Positions 17,198 through 26,245 of a DNA stretch of 64,000 bases are shown in pieces; the first letter of the stretch is position 1, and each line of letters starts with the position of its first letter. The DNA is taken from the NCBI RefSeq assembly GCF_030160835.1, contig NZ_BSPC01000015.1, positions 248,001 through 312,000 of the forward strand. Reading direction: 5' to 3'. The notes beneath the pieces are model-generated. The model searched no databases. It saw only the letters and a list, made by a program, of their open reading frames with translations, and was not told the DNA's origin. The translations under genes were made by a program, and so were the position numbers. This DNA is from Labrys miyagiensis. GTDB lineage: Bacteria; Pseudomonadota; Alphaproteobacteria; Rhizobiales; Labraceae.

Positions 17198-18040
17198 ATG
17201 CCCTATCCAAATCTGCTGGTTCATGTCCAGGATGACGATCACAGTGACGCAAGGATCCGTCTGGCGATTTCGCTCGCACGCCGGTTCGGAGCCGCGCTTA
17301 CAGGCGTAGCGGCCGCCAAGATCGATCCTGTCGTCTCGGCGTCCACCGGGCTGGCACGCCCAGCGAATAGCGGCGGTGTGGTGGCGGTGGACCTCGAATT
17401 CATCGAGTCCTGCCTGCGCGCTGCGGAGGCTCGCTTCCGCAGGATCATGACGGCGAGCCGGATGCGTGCCACCTGGCATAGCCGCCTCGATTATCCCGCC
17501 GAGGCTATCTGCCTCTATGCGATGACGAGCGATCTGGTGGTGGCCGGCCGGCGCGCAGAGGCGACGTTGCATGCCCCGCAATCGGCCTTCGATCCCGCTG
17601 ACGTCATCATGAAGGCGGGCAGGCCGGTGCTGGTAGTACCGCCGGGCTTACCGGACTTTTCCGGCGAGCGGGTCGTCGTGGGCTGGAAGAATACGCGGGA
17701 GGCCCGCCGCGCCGTCACTGATGCGCTGCCCTTCCTCCAGGCTGCCAAGCAGGTGAGCGTGGTCGAGTTCACGCGCCGGCAGGACATGCCGGCGGCACGT
17801 GAGCAGACCCTGGCCGTGGCCGACTTCCTGCGGACCCATGGCGTTGTCGCCACGAGCGATGCCGTGCCTTATCGGCGGGGGACCACCGCCGAGCAGTTGA
17901 TCGCCTTTGCCGAGCAGAACAATGCCGATCTGATCGTGGCGGGCGCCTATGGCCATACCTGGCTGCATGAATGGATCTTTGGTGGCGTTACGCAGGTTCT
18001 GCTGCAGCGCTGCCCCGTCTGCTGCCTTCTGAGCCACTGA
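17198..18040 (+). CDS. Tandem-domain universal stress protein
   Basis: A 280-residue cytoplasmic protein with two UspA folds. The first (residues 1-148) has SDLVVAGRR where the ATP-binding GxxG would sit and is degenerate. The second (about 157-280) begins ERVVVGWKNTREARRAV and ends with ADLIVAGAYGHTWLHEWIFGG. The latter has a G-2X-G-9X-G-like pattern compatible with nucleotide binding. Such tandem Usp proteins in alphaproteobacteria often respond to low oxygen, but I found no FNR/FixK box upstream. Confidence 0.87.
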   Translation: MPYPNLLVHVQDDDHSDARIRLAISLARRFGAALTGVAAAKIDPVVSASTGLARPANSGGVVAVDLEFIESCLRAAEARFRRIMTASRMRATWHSRLDYPAEAICLYAMTSDLVVAGRRAEATLHAPQSAFDPADVIMKAGRPVLVVPPGLPDFSGERVVVGWKNTREARRAVTDALPFLQAAKQVSVVEFTRRQDMPAAREQTLAVADFLRTHGVVATSDAVPYRRGTTAEQLIAFAEQNNADLIVAGAYGHTWLHEWIFGGVTQVLLQRCPVCCLLSH

Positions 18041-18167
18041 GGTGTTGTTCAGAGCCTATGTATACATGTGCATATTCTGTGGGGCTGCTGCCGGGTCGCG
18101 GCGGGGTTGCCAGCCGTAGACGGGCGCGCCACAGTACGTTTCACCGGACCTGCCTGAGGAGCTTGCG

Positions 18168-18656
18168 ATGCCTTCCCGAAGCGCCGGCATCATGCTCTAT
18201 CGCCAGCGCAGCGAGACGCTCGAAGTCCTGCTGGTCCATCCCGGCGGTCCTTTCTGGGCGAGGAAGGACCTTGGCGCCTGGTCGATCCCCAAGGGAGAAT
18301 ATGCCGAGGGCGAGGATCCGTCAGCCGCTGCCAGGCGGGAATTCGAAGAGGAATTGGGTCACGCGCTGCCGCCCGGCGATCTCCTCCCGCTCGGCGAGGT
18401 TGTACAATCGGGCGGCAAACGGGTGCAGGGCTGGGCGCTGGCGGGCGATTTCGAGGTGACGGCGCTGCGCAGCAACCTTTTCGAGCTGGAGTGGCCGCCG
18501 CACAGCGGCAAGCGCATGCAATTCCCTGAGGTCGACCGCGCGGCATGGCTCGATCCAGCGTTGGCGGCGGAAAAGATCATCCCGGCTCAGAAGGCGTTTC
18601 TCGACAGGCTCGTGGCGCTCTTGGCCGGGCGCAGGCCGGCATCGCCATCACTATGA
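18168..18656 (+). CDS. Nudix hydrolase
   Basis: A 162-residue Nudix-fold pyrophosphohydrolase. The Nudix box reads G-EYAEG-E-DPSAAAR-REFEEELG (about residues 43-64) with all metal-binding glutamates present. A GAWSIPKGEY lead-in is typical of the family. GAGGAG precedes ATG 18168. It is co-directional with HdeD 46 bases later and may share its transcript. Whether it hydrolyses dinucleoside polyphosphates, oxidised dNTPs or other X-diphosphates cannot be told. Confidence 0.88.
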   Translation: MPSRSAGIMLYRQRSETLEVLLVHPGGPFWARKDLGAWSIPKGEYAEGEDPSAAARREFEEELGHALPPGDLLPLGEVVQSGGKRVQGWALAGDFEVTALRSNLFELEWPPHSGKRMQFPEVDRAAWLDPALAAEKIIPAQKAFLDRLVALLAGRRPASPSL

Positions 18657-18702
18657 ATCCACACCGGGATCGAATTCGTCATCGAAGAGAAGGAGACCGA
18701 CC

Positions 18703-19272
18703 ATGTCGCTGAAACCGCCGATCATGCCCTCGAGCCAGAGCAGGCCTCTTCTCAGCCAATGGGGCATCTTCCTCGCCGAAGGGATCATCCTGCTGATCCT
18801 CGGTTGCGTGGCCATCGTCGTGCCGCTGCTGGCGGGCCTGGTGACGACGGTCTTCCTCGGCTGGCTTTTCCTGCTTGCCGGCATCATCGGCCTTGTCGCC
18901 ACGCTTCGCGCCCGTGAGGCCCCGGGCTTTGCCTGGGCGCTGATCTCGGCCATCCTGGCCATCCTCGCCGGCATCACCTTGATCTGGAACCCGCTGCAGG
19001 GCCTGCTCTCGCTCACGCTGCTGCTCACCGCCTTCTTTGCGATCGACGGCATCCTGATGGTCGTGCTGGCCATCTCCCACCGCCGCAGCCTCTCCGGCCG
19101 CTGGGAGTGGATGCTGGTGAACGGCATCGTCGATCTCATCCTGGCCGCCTACATCATCTCGGCGCTGCCGGGCTCGGCCCTCTGGGCCATAGGTCTGATC
19201 GTCGGCATCGACCTGGTTTTTGGTGGCGCCACGCTGATCGCCATGGCTCTGGCCGCCCGCAAGGACAGTTGA
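18703..19272 (+). CDS. HdeD-family acid-resistance membrane protein
   Basis: A 189-residue inner-membrane protein with six predicted transmembrane helices in three hairpins, matching the HdeD/DUF308 family. Short glycine-rich turns such as LGWLFLLAGIIGL and NGIVDLILAAYI repeat as in relatives. AAGGAG precedes ATG 18703. HdeD is linked to acid tolerance in enterobacteria; the role here is inferred from family membership only. It converges with a methyltransferase gene two bases away. Confidence 0.87.
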   Translation: MSLKPPIMPSSQSRPLLSQWGIFLAEGIILLILGCVAIVVPLLAGLVTTVFLGWLFLLAGIIGLVATLRAREAPGFAWALISAILAILAGITLIWNPLQGLLSLTLLLTAFFAIDGILMVVLAISHRRSLSGRWEWMLVNGIVDLILAAYIISALPGSALWAIGLIVGIDLVFGGATLIAMALAARKDS

Positions 19273-19274
19273 TT

Positions 19275-20084
19275 TCAGGCCACGGCCTCGACGACGGCCC
19301 GCGCGTCGGGGGAGACGATCGTGATGGGTGTGTTGGGACTGCCCACCGGAAGTGGATGGGTGTTGCCACGGTTTTGCCAGATCACCACCGCATCGGATTC
19401 TTCCGGGCCGTAGCCGATCTCGCCGGCGTCATAGGGCAACTGGGCGGCGTAGCGGCGTTCGAGCAGGCGGGAAGCGTCGAAAAGCTCGGCGCAGACAGGA
19501 TTGTAATAGACGATATAGAGATCGCGCGGCCGCCGGCGGAGCGACGCCTCGACCGTCTCCACGAGCCTGGCCATCAGCGGGAAGCGGAAGGGGTTGTAGA
19601 GGAAGATGACCAGTGGCTGGTCAGGCAGTGCATAGGCAAGGGCGTCGCCCGCAATGATGTCGATGCGCCCATGCTGTGGATGAGCCTTGCCGAACGCCGC
19701 GGCATTGGCCCTCGCAACCTGCGCGAGAGCGCGGGAAATCTCCACGCCGGTGAGCGTGGGAAAGATCCCGCTGGCGACCAGCAGGGGCCGGCCCTTGCCG
19801 CAGCCCAGATCGACGAAATGGCATGATCGAGGTTCGGGGATTGCCGCCAGCGCACGGCATACGATGCTTGGCTGCGCCGCGCCATAGGCCGTGGCACCTG
19901 CGATGAGCATGTAGTCGGGTACCGTACCGCTGGTGTCGACGCCATGGAGCCGGTCGAAAGGGTGCTCCAGGTTCCAACCGGTCTTAGGCAAGCGCGCCTG
20001 ATAGGAACCAATGACCAGCGAGCCCAACACAGGCATCCTGCTCCCGGCTCCGATCAATTGCCTGGCCAGCCCCCACAGCCCCAT
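19275..20084 (-). CDS. Class I SAM-dependent methyltransferase
   Basis: A 269-residue protein with the SAM-binding motif VDLGCGKGRPLL near residue 92 and a GVEISRALAQVARANA motif II. IFLYNPFRFPLM occupies the motif IV position. The start at 20084 (second in-frame ATG) is chosen because GGGAGG lies six bases before it. No neighbouring pathway gene indicates the methyl acceptor, and the C-terminal 40 residues are unlike the usual family ends. Confidence 0.75.
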   Translation of the reverse strand: MGLWGLARQLIGAGSRMPVLGSLVIGSYQARLPKTGWNLEHPFDRLHGVDTSGTVPDYMLIAGATAYGAAQPSIVCRALAAIPEPRSCHFVDLGCGKGRPLLVASGIFPTLTGVEISRALAQVARANAAAFGKAHPQHGRIDIIAGDALAYALPDQPLVIFLYNPFRFPLMARLVETVEASLRRRPRDLYIVYYNPVCAELFDASRLLERRYAAQLPYDAGEIGYGPEESDAVVIWQNRGNTHPLPVGSPNTPITIVSPDARAVVEAVA

Positions 20085-20254
20085 CGGCAACCTCCCGCAT
20101 TGTAACGCCGTCGCGTGATGCTCCGGCCGATGACAACGATCCTTGGATCCGGAAGTGAATGCAACCAGGTAGAGAATTAATATTAGTTAATCAATCTGAA
20201 GTTGTGCATTTGTAGATTGGGCTTGATCGTATGGTGGAGCATGCTCATAAGCCT

Positions 20255-20713
20255 TCATGTCACAACCTTTTGACTGGCGATCTTCGCGGCCTCTTCCCTT
20301 GTCGCTACGTGGAGGACACGCAGGAGGAGCGAGACATGGTTGCGCACGGTAAAGGGAGAGATTGCGAGCGCACGCGCGATCTCCTTGTTTGAGCGCCCCT
20401 CCGCGATCAGCTTCAGGATGCTCGCCTGGCGCGGTGTCAGCATGGGAGTGATCTGGGCCGATGGCGGTCGGCGAACGGAGGCACCCAGTCGAGAGGCAAT
20501 CTCGGGAGGCAACCGCGTCGCGGCGCCGGAACCGTTGGGATCTTCGTCCAGGACATGGATGGAGGCTTGCGGGAATTGTCTGCGCAGTCGCCGGACTAAT
20601 TCCTCTCCCTCGGCATCGATGATCACCAGGAAGTGCCGGCGGCCTGCGGAATCAGAAGAAGCGGGCGGCGGGCAATCGTCTTCCTTGGTACGAGCCCTTG
20701 CGACAATGGCCAT
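20255..20713 (-). CDS. LuxR-type HTH regulator with shortened N-terminus
   Basis: A 152-residue protein whose C-terminal 65 residues are a LuxR/FixJ-type helix-turn-helix (LTPRQASILKLIAEGRSNKEIARALAIS). The N-terminal ~85 residues would normally be a receiver domain. They keep a beta-strand-like HFLVIIDAEG but lack the phospho-acceptor Asp and conserved Lys, so the protein may act without phosphorylation. It has no kinase neighbour. It could be a degraded NarL-type regulator or a purposeful stand-alone form. Confidence 0.72.
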   Translation of the reverse strand: MAIVARARTKEDDCPPPASSDSAGRRHFLVIIDAEGEELVRRLRRQFPQASIHVLDEDPNGSGAATRLPPEIASRLGASVRRPPSAQITPMLTPRQASILKLIAEGRSNKEIARALAISPFTVRNHVSLLLRVLHVATREEAAKIASQKVVT

Positions 20714-20898
20714 GTCAGGCTTTCGTCGCCGAGAGGCAGGCCGTGGACGATGAGGAGAATAACAAGCGAACCTCGAAGATGGTTACAATGCAACCAATAC
20801 CTCCGCCTTTCGATCGGTTCCGTCTGTTCCTTGCGTTACTGGAGGCGAGCCTTTGTGAAGCGCCAGCTTTTCGCTGTGCATCTCAATCAAAGAGCCCT

Positions 20899-21183
20899 TC
20901 AGTCGTCGTTTTCCGCGGTGAGTTCTTCCGGCCGCAGCCAAGCCTGCCTGATGCCGCGGCGCAGGCGCAGGCCCGGACCATTGCCGTCATCGGGGAGAAA
21001 GACGATGCCGGCTTCCTCGAAGGCAAGTTGAAGCGCCGCTATATCCTGCCTCTGAGGGATTCTCCCGCTCTTCTCATACTCCGCGATGATAGTCCTGGGC
21101 ACGCCGGACTTCCTGACCATGTCGGTAATATCGAGGTCAAGAAATGCTCGGGCGGCGCGGCTGAGAGCAGGGGATAGAGACAT
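20899..21183 (-). CDS. Small XRE-like HTH protein
   Basis: A 94-residue protein of a type common in alphaproteobacteria: an N-terminal ALSRAARAFLDL helix, an HTH (ITDMVRKSGVPRTIIAEYEKSGR) and the tail EEAGIVFLPDDGNGPGLRLRR. It is probably a DNA-binding regulator. It has no obvious partner gene; its position at the edge of an AT-richer patch suggests it may belong to a transferred segment. Confidence 0.75.
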   Translation of the reverse strand: MSLSPALSRAARAFLDLDITDMVRKSGVPRTIIAEYEKSGRIPQRQDIAALQLAFEEAGIVFLPDDGNGPGLRLRRGIRQAWLRPEELTAENDD

Positions 21184-21734
21184 GAGGACACGCCTTGCGC
21201 TGTTGAGCCGGGTTTCATTGAGCGCTCGCGCGCCTTAATGGGAGATGTATGAATTGTGAAATCAGTTCGTACATGTTCGCGCCTGTAAACCTGAGTGGTC
21301 AATTTTCCTGAAAACACAATGCTTTAAGGTTGTTGAGCGTTCGTCTCCGAGCGTTGACAGCGCGGGCCGCACCAATTGGAGTTTGTCTCTCGCCGAGGGT
21401 GGCAGGCAACACTGTCAACCATCAGACGTCGACGCCGCACTCCGACTCTTTTTCAGTGGTTGGCTTTATACTTGAATAAGTATGGCGAAACCCATCTAGG
21501 GATCGACAGGCCTAATGGCCTTAATAGGGACCATCTTTTGGATTACGCCGCCTCCGCAAAGGACTTGCCTCGTAACACTTTTCGTCGATTGTTCTGACAG
21601 GTGCACACCATCAAAGGCCAGGGTGAAGCCTCAAATTGCTCAAAATTAATACCCTCACTGAGTCACAAGAGCGCTTCAGATCGAATACATTGTTGTGTAC
21701 TTTTTTTTCCCAATCTATTGGGGGATGGATTTTT
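21184..21734. other. AT-richer intergenic stretch with one doubtful short ORF
   Basis: About 550 bases without a secure gene, clearly richer in A and T than the surroundings. A 73-codon open frame (21376-21597, plus strand) has a plausible amino acid composition but matches no family I recognise and lacks a clear ribosome binding site. It could be a remnant of a gene disrupted when the DUF535/glycosyltransferase segment arrived. The promoter for the DUF535 gene must lie in its right part. Confidence 0.4.
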
Positions 21735-22724
21735 ATGGCGATGAAAAGTAATTTTTTTCTACAGAAGATTGCCGACGTAGCGCTGTTCAGCAAGAAAGAA
21801 CAAGGAGAACGAAAGGTCGTAGCACGGCTTAAGCGAGTGTGCGATCTATTTTCCCATCCCGTACGTCACAGGCGGGTCGCTAAGGCATTGAACAAACCCG
21901 TTTTTCGCGACATTTTAAAGCGGCAGCCGCAACTCACTATAAAATATCTGCACTACCGGTATCTTGTAAGGGGAATGTCGACTGCGGAACGCGCTGCTAC
22001 AACGATTCATCACTATGATTTACTGGGAACTAAATTCGATTCCGTGTTTGTCGCAAAAGTTCTCGATAAGGAAGCCTGTCTTTGGGACTATCCAACCGAT
22101 GCGGGCCGCCATCGCGTTGTTCTGAAATTTTCGGATCCTACTGACAATGAGGGCGAGCTGACCTTCGAATATCAATTCGAGGGCGTTTTGATTTATCTTC
22201 TATCTTTCAGTTTTGCGCCTGGGTCGCTTGCGGGCCTGCCGGCAAACACGGTGGTCTTGCTGACCCGCCTTCAAGGCACCAAGAGCGATTTCGAACTACT
22301 CCGAACCGCAATGAAGTCGTTGCGCGGCCTCTCTGCTCCGGCTGTCTTGATCGCTGCGCTCCACGGCCTTGCGGACGGCATGGGCTTAACGACAATTCTG
22401 GGCGTCTCCGCCGAGGCCCAGGTATGTTACTACGACGGACAACCATCAGTTTTCGTTGCTGCCTATGATGACTTCTTTACGAGCCTTGGTGGATCGAAGC
22501 TAACGTCCAAGTTCTACGCCTTGGCATTGCCGCTGGTGGAGAAACCCATCGACGAGGTCAAGTCGAATAACCGCTCTCGGACCAGGGCGCAACGCGATCT
22601 GAAGAAGTCGATCGCCGGTTCCGTTCAAGACGCAATTATGCAGAATCTAGAGACTGTTCCAGGGACGACCATCCGGAGTAGTAGCGTTGCCCCGACTTCC
22701 CAATTGAACTGTTCGTTGAACTAA
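21735..22724 (+). CDS. VirK/YbjX (DUF535) family protein
   Basis: A 329-residue member of the DUF535 family, which includes Salmonella VirK and YbjX. Typical features are the central LHYRYLVRGMSTAERAATTIHHY stretch (about residues 69-91), a beta-rich middle containing LTFEYQFEGV, and the basic SRTRAQRDLKKSI tail. ATG 21735 is chosen because GGGGGATGG stands 6-10 bases upstream; a more distal in-frame ATG at 21636 adds a segment without homology. VirK-type proteins influence envelope or lipid A properties and resistance to antimicrobial peptides. It is 21 bases before a glycosyltransferase gene, consistent with an envelope-related operon. Confidence 0.78.
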   Translation: MAMKSNFFLQKIADVALFSKKEQGERKVVARLKRVCDLFSHPVRHRRVAKALNKPVFRDILKRQPQLTIKYLHYRYLVRGMSTAERAATTIHHYDLLGTKFDSVFVAKVLDKEACLWDYPTDAGRHRVVLKFSDPTDNEGELTFEYQFEGVLIYLLSFSFAPGSLAGLPANTVVLLTRLQGTKSDFELLRTAMKSLRGLSAPAVLIAALHGLADGMGLTTILGVSAEAQVCYYDGQPSVFVAAYDDFFTSLGGSKLTSKFYALALPLVEKPIDEVKSNNRSRTRAQRDLKKSIAGSVQDAIMQNLETVPGTTIRSSSVAPTSQLNCSLN

Positions 22725-22745
22725 ACCTCGCTCCCTGGTGAAACA

Positions 22746-23933
22746 ATGTATCCGAAACTCAGTACAGTCGTGGTCGTCTTCACCGCCGCCTTTGCGGTCG
22801 AAATGGATGGCTCGCATGCACGAGCGGCGTCCCTCGTGAACAGGCTGTCCGCCGAATTTGATGACGTTGTTGTTTATTCACATGAAAACCATCACCAGTT
22901 TCCCTGGACTGAGGACGCTAAGGAAGCCTTCAGGCGGCGGTGGCCAGGCGTCAAGCTGGTTACGGAGCCTTACACACGCTCCTTGGGGCGCGTTGCTAGT
23001 CTCAAAAACTTCGCTATTTCCCTCTTTCCAAAAAAAGCCGCGCAGCTGCTCCGCATGCGGATTCCAAAAGCGACACCGCTCTTCGACGAGCTGAAGACTC
23101 GCGCCGGAGCCTTTGTCGTCAGTTACAAATACGCACTCAGTCAATTGAATGGCGTCGATACCTCGCGATGCGTTGTCGATACCCACGATGTGCTGAGCCT
23201 TAAGTGGGCGAAACTCGAGGATGTCAGCCCGATTTCAACAAATGTGCTCAGAAAATTACGCGGTGAGATCGCTGCACTCGACGCGACGAGCGGTGTGGTC
23301 GCGATCTCCCCAACCGAAGCCACGTTTTTTCGCATAATGCTCAGCAAGGCCACCACATTTTACGTTTCGTCCTGGGATCGGCCAAAGGCCGAGATGGCGG
23401 TATCGCCGAAGACCAACCGGGATTTCGATTTTGTATTCGTCGCCTCCGGCTATGTGATGAACGCCCGCGGCTTTTGCGGCATGCTGGCGCGGGACGGCGA
23501 ATGGCTCTCGCGCTATCGGATCGCCGTGTGCGGACGTATTTGTGATGATCCGGATGTCATCGCGGCGGTTGCGCCCTTCCCCTCGATCGAGTTGCTCGGC
23601 TTCGTAGATAAGATCGAGGAGGTGTATGCGCGCAGCAAGGCTGCCCTGGTGCCCGTCGACGGCACGGGGCTGAAGATGAAACTCATATCCGCCCTGGCTT
23701 CTGGGTTGCCGGCCTTTGCATCCACCCAGGCCTTTGAAGGCCTGCCGCCTGGCTATGACGGAGCGGTCTTCCCGATTAACGAAGCCGCGGTGCGGACTGT
23801 GCTGGACGATGATCAAAATCTTGCCGAGGCGCGGGTGAGCGCGATCCGATACCATGCGATATTCAATGCCTCAGGGGAAAGCGACGCCGCTGTGTCGGCC
23901 ATCCGATCCGTCCTCTCCTTGCCGTCCGCGTGA
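22746..23933 (+). CDS. Glycosyltransferase of GT4-like fold
   Basis: A 395-residue GT-B type protein. The C-terminal half has a donor-site pattern: LLGFVDKIEEVYARSKAALVPV followed by GLKMKLISALASGLPAFAS, matching the G-x-K-x-K-x-x-E/A-A-x-A-x-G-x-P signature of GT1/GT4 enzymes. The acceptor-binding N-terminal half is poorly conserved. It probably adds a sugar to a cell-surface glycan or a protein. It follows the VirK/YbjX gene by 21 bases, so the two may be co-transcribed. Confidence 0.77.
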   Translation: MYPKLSTVVVVFTAAFAVEMDGSHARAASLVNRLSAEFDDVVVYSHENHHQFPWTEDAKEAFRRRWPGVKLVTEPYTRSLGRVASLKNFAISLFPKKAAQLLRMRIPKATPLFDELKTRAGAFVVSYKYALSQLNGVDTSRCVVDTHDVLSLKWAKLEDVSPISTNVLRKLRGEIAALDATSGVVAISPTEATFFRIMLSKATTFYVSSWDRPKAEMAVSPKTNRDFDFVFVASGYVMNARGFCGMLARDGEWLSRYRIAVCGRICDDPDVIAAVAPFPSIELLGFVDKIEEVYARSKAALVPVDGTGLKMKLISALASGLPAFASTQAFEGLPPGYDGAVFPINEAAVRTVLDDDQNLAEARVSAIRYHAIFNASGESDAAVSAIRSVLSLPSA

Positions 23934-24106
23934 CATCAACAATGGTTGGTTCTTCCTTGCCTGCGGCAAGGTGCAGTCAGCGCCAGAAGCGGAAGGACCG
24001 TCTTCCATGCGAAGAAGCTTCCGGACTTTGTGACAGCCTGAGACCGTGGCGAAGCACCGGCAGGCCTGCTAGATCAGGCGCGCAGTTTCACAAAGAGGAA
24101 CGACCC

Positions 24107-24451
24107 ATGATCAAGCGCCTTCATCCCGGCCCGCGTTTTTGCAAGGCGGTTATCGCCAATGGCATCGTCACCACCGCCGGCATCACGGCCAGCAACGCCA
24201 ATGCCGACACTGTTGCCCAGACAACCGATATCCTGGCCCAGATCGATGCGCTCCTGGCCGAGGCCGGCACGTCGAAGGCCAATCTGCTTACCGTCAACAT
24301 CTGGCTGCGCGACATCGCCCATTTCGCCCAGATGAACAGCGTGTGGGACAAGTGGATCGACATGAACAATTTGCCGGTGCGCGCCACCGTCGAGGCTCGC
24401 CTTGCCGCGCCCGAACTGCTGGTCGAGATCCAGGTCTCTGCGACTGTCTGA
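24107..24451 (+). CDS. RidA-family protein
   Basis: A 114-residue RidA/YjgF-family protein. The arginine that positions the imine/enamine substrate lies in VEARLAAPELLVEIQVSATV at the C-terminus, and the VTTAGITA and LAEAGTSKANLLTVNIWLRD segments fit. RidA hydrolyses reactive 2-aminoacrylate-type enamines, preventing damage to PLP enzymes; some homologues have other roles. AGAGGAACGACCC precedes ATG 24107. The right end faces a convergent phosphatase gene with a palindrome between. Confidence 0.87.
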   Translation: MIKRLHPGPRFCKAVIANGIVTTAGITASNANADTVAQTTDILAQIDALLAEAGTSKANLLTVNIWLRDIAHFAQMNSVWDKWIDMNNLPVRATVEARLAAPELLVEIQVSATV

Positions 24452-24517
24452 ACGAACTGACAGGCCGGGGGCTCGCAATATCGTCGAAGCCGAGTTCCCG
24501 ACCTGAATTCGACATGT

Positions 24518-24541
24518 GACACATGATGGTAGTCATGTGTC
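24518..24541. terminator. Palindrome between convergent RidA and phosphatase genes
   Basis: GACACATGA-TGGTAG-TCATGTGTC is a perfect 9-bp inverted repeat with a 6-base loop, placed between two converging genes. It could terminate transcription from both sides, although neither side has a long T-tract. Confidence 0.45.
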
Positions 24542-24586
24542 TCGGCGCGGCGTTCATGATAGGCGGGCGAATAGGCGTCGCCAGCC

Positions 24587-25192
24587 TCAGCTGCGCGCCA
24601 CCTTTTCATAGGCGGCGCCCGACATCCATTCGCAGTTCTCGATCGGCCGGGCCTGGAAGGCGGTAAGGAAGCGCTCCATGTCGGTCTTGTCGCTCGCGGC
24701 GGGATTATTGGCGAGGAGCCGCCAGGCCTGCATGATGTGACCATGGGTGAAGATGGCGATGGTCCTCGCCGGGCTTGCCTCGATGCGCCTCGCCGCCTCG
24801 CGCACCCGGTCCAGCATGTGGGTGAAGGATTCGGCGCCGGGGCCGTCGACCAGGGAGGGGTCGCAGGCTTTCCAATAGGCATCCACCAGCGGGCGGCGCT
24901 GCTCGACCGTGGTGTTGGCGCAGCGCACCGGCGAAAGATAGGTGAATTCTTGCACGGGCCAGGTTTCGATCGGCGCATCCGGAAAGCGCTCCGCCGTAGG
25001 CCCGGCCGTCTGGCGGGCGCGCAGATAGGGCGAGACCACGATCAGGTCCGGCGCCGCGGTGAATTTCGCTGCCATCTCGCGGGCCTGGTGCCAGCCCTTG
25101 TCGGTGAGTGCGATGGAGGAAGCGTCCTTGGTGGCCAAGCCGGCATTGGCCGTGCTTTCGCCGTGGCGAATCAGCCAGATTTCCTTCGACAC
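24587..25192 (-). CDS. Histidine phosphatase family protein
   Basis: A 201-residue phosphoglycerate-mutase-like protein. The phospho-accepting RHGE motif lies at residues 9-12 and the second catalytic His in FTHGHIMQAW near residue 150. The LSPVRCANTT stretch is unusual in the substrate pocket. Such enzymes are broad phosphomonoesterases; the substrate is unknown. A copy of the 103-bp repeat lies 11 bases upstream of its start. Confidence 0.87.
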   Translation of the reverse strand: MSKEIWLIRHGESTANAGLATKDASSIALTDKGWHQAREMAAKFTAAPDLIVVSPYLRARQTAGPTAERFPDAPIETWPVQEFTYLSPVRCANTTVEQRRPLVDAYWKACDPSLVDGPGAESFTHMLDRVREAARRIEASPARTIAIFTHGHIMQAWRLLANNPAASDKTDMERFLTAFQARPIENCEWMSGAAYEKVARS

Positions 25193-25202
25193 GCGCGAAT
25201 CC

Positions 25203-25304
25203 CTAAAGCGTTTTGCGATCTCACGGAATCGTCAAGTATCGCAAAGACGCGTCGAGACGAAGAGTTTGAGCATAGCAGCGTCTACGCTTAAACGCGCTTT
25301 GCTC
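25203..25304 (-). repeat. Intergenic repeat copy A (~103 bp)
   Basis: Reads in the minus orientation as a close relative of copies at 28458-28560 and 31153-31255. Shared segments include GCAAAGCGCGTTT, GACGCGTCTTTGCG and ATCGCAAAACGCTTTAG. It stands immediately upstream of the histidine phosphatase start. Confidence 0.85.
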
Positions 25305-25347
25305 TTGGAAACACGCGGGTGCTGCTAGGACAGTCCAGTCGGAAGAC

Positions 25348-25683
25348 CTATTGAGCCTGGTCCGTTGTGGAGGGTTGATCAGGGTACCAGGCTGAGGGGT
25401 CGGGACCGATATTCGGGTAGAGGGGGCGCTGCCTGGCGGTGACGCTCAGCTTGCAGCACGCGCTGTTGGCGCCGTCGCCGAAGGTCTTGGCCGGCTTGTC
25501 GCTGTCATCGGCGCTCCACTGCGACTTGGCCTTAGTGAGCGGCGCGGCCTTGGCCGGCTTCGGCTTGATCTGTGCCGGCTTGGGCTGCTCGAGCGTCAGG
25601 TCAGGCGGCGGGAATTTATCGGCCGCAAGAGCCGGGGTCGCCGCGAGCGCCATGACCGAGATGAGAAAAGCGAGGGTCTTCAT
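25348..25683 (-). CDS. Small secreted protein, function unknown
   Basis: A 111-residue protein with a Sec signal peptide (MKTLAFLISVMALAATPALA, cleaved after the last A). The mature part is rich in Pro, Lys and Ala (LEQPKPAQIKPKPAKAAP), with a CC pair near residue 76. This looks like a low-complexity periplasmic protein. I do not recognise a family, and neighbours give no hint. Confidence 0.62.
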   Translation of the reverse strand: MKTLAFLISVMALAATPALAADKFPPPDLTLEQPKPAQIKPKPAKAAPLTKAKSQWSADDSDKPAKTFGDGANSACCKLSVTARQRPLYPNIGPDPSAWYPDQPSTTDQAQ

Positions 25684-25776
25684 GCAATTGATCCGCCTGC
25701 ATACCGGCAGATTGCTATTAGCGCGGCAAAAAAGCGAGAGGAGATTGCGGGTGATCGTGTCCGAGCGGCGGAAAAA

Positions 25777-26202
25777 TCAGGCGCCGCGTTTGGCTTGCAA
25801 ATGATAGGTCAGGGCCATGGCGATGCAATAGTGCAGCGGCTCGGCCGGAATGGTCGCCTCGACATCGAAGAGCAGAGCGCGGCTGCCTTCGATGCTGAAC
25901 GTCTCAGGATAGTGCTGCCTGATCATGGCGGCGAGCTGCGTCTGGCAGGGGACATAGAGCGCATAACAGCTTAGGGAACCACGATGGGCATTGATGCGGA
26001 TGGTGGTGCCCACCCGCGCCTTCACGGGATGATAGGCCGGCTCGCTCCATTTGAGCGTTTCGATGAGGCCGCCAAGCTGCGGCAACCCCGCTGCGACATC
26101 GAGGATGGTCTGGCGCAGATGCAGCAGAGGTTGGCGCAGGGAGCCGGGCAGGGCCTCGAATCTGGCGGCGACGAGCGGATTGTCGAACGGGGCTGGTGGC
26201 AA
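25777..26202 (-). CDS. DUF1801 domain protein
   Basis: A 141-residue protein of the DUF1801/YdhG type. Recognisable are the LKWSEPAYH motif near residue 48 and the TTIRINAHRGSLSCYALY strand. The fold is a small alpha-beta barrel with no known catalytic activity. It stands alone, with its 5' end next to a LysR remnant. Confidence 0.8.
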   Translation of the reverse strand: MPPAPFDNPLVAARFEALPGSLRQPLLHLRQTILDVAAGLPQLGGLIETLKWSEPAYHPVKARVGTTIRINAHRGSLSCYALYVPCQTQLAAMIRQHYPETFSIEGSRALLFDVEATIPAEPLHYCIAMALTYHLQAKRGA

Positions 26203-26245
26203 GCTACTCTCCTGTTTCGCCCTGGCTTACACCGCCGGCCTTGAT

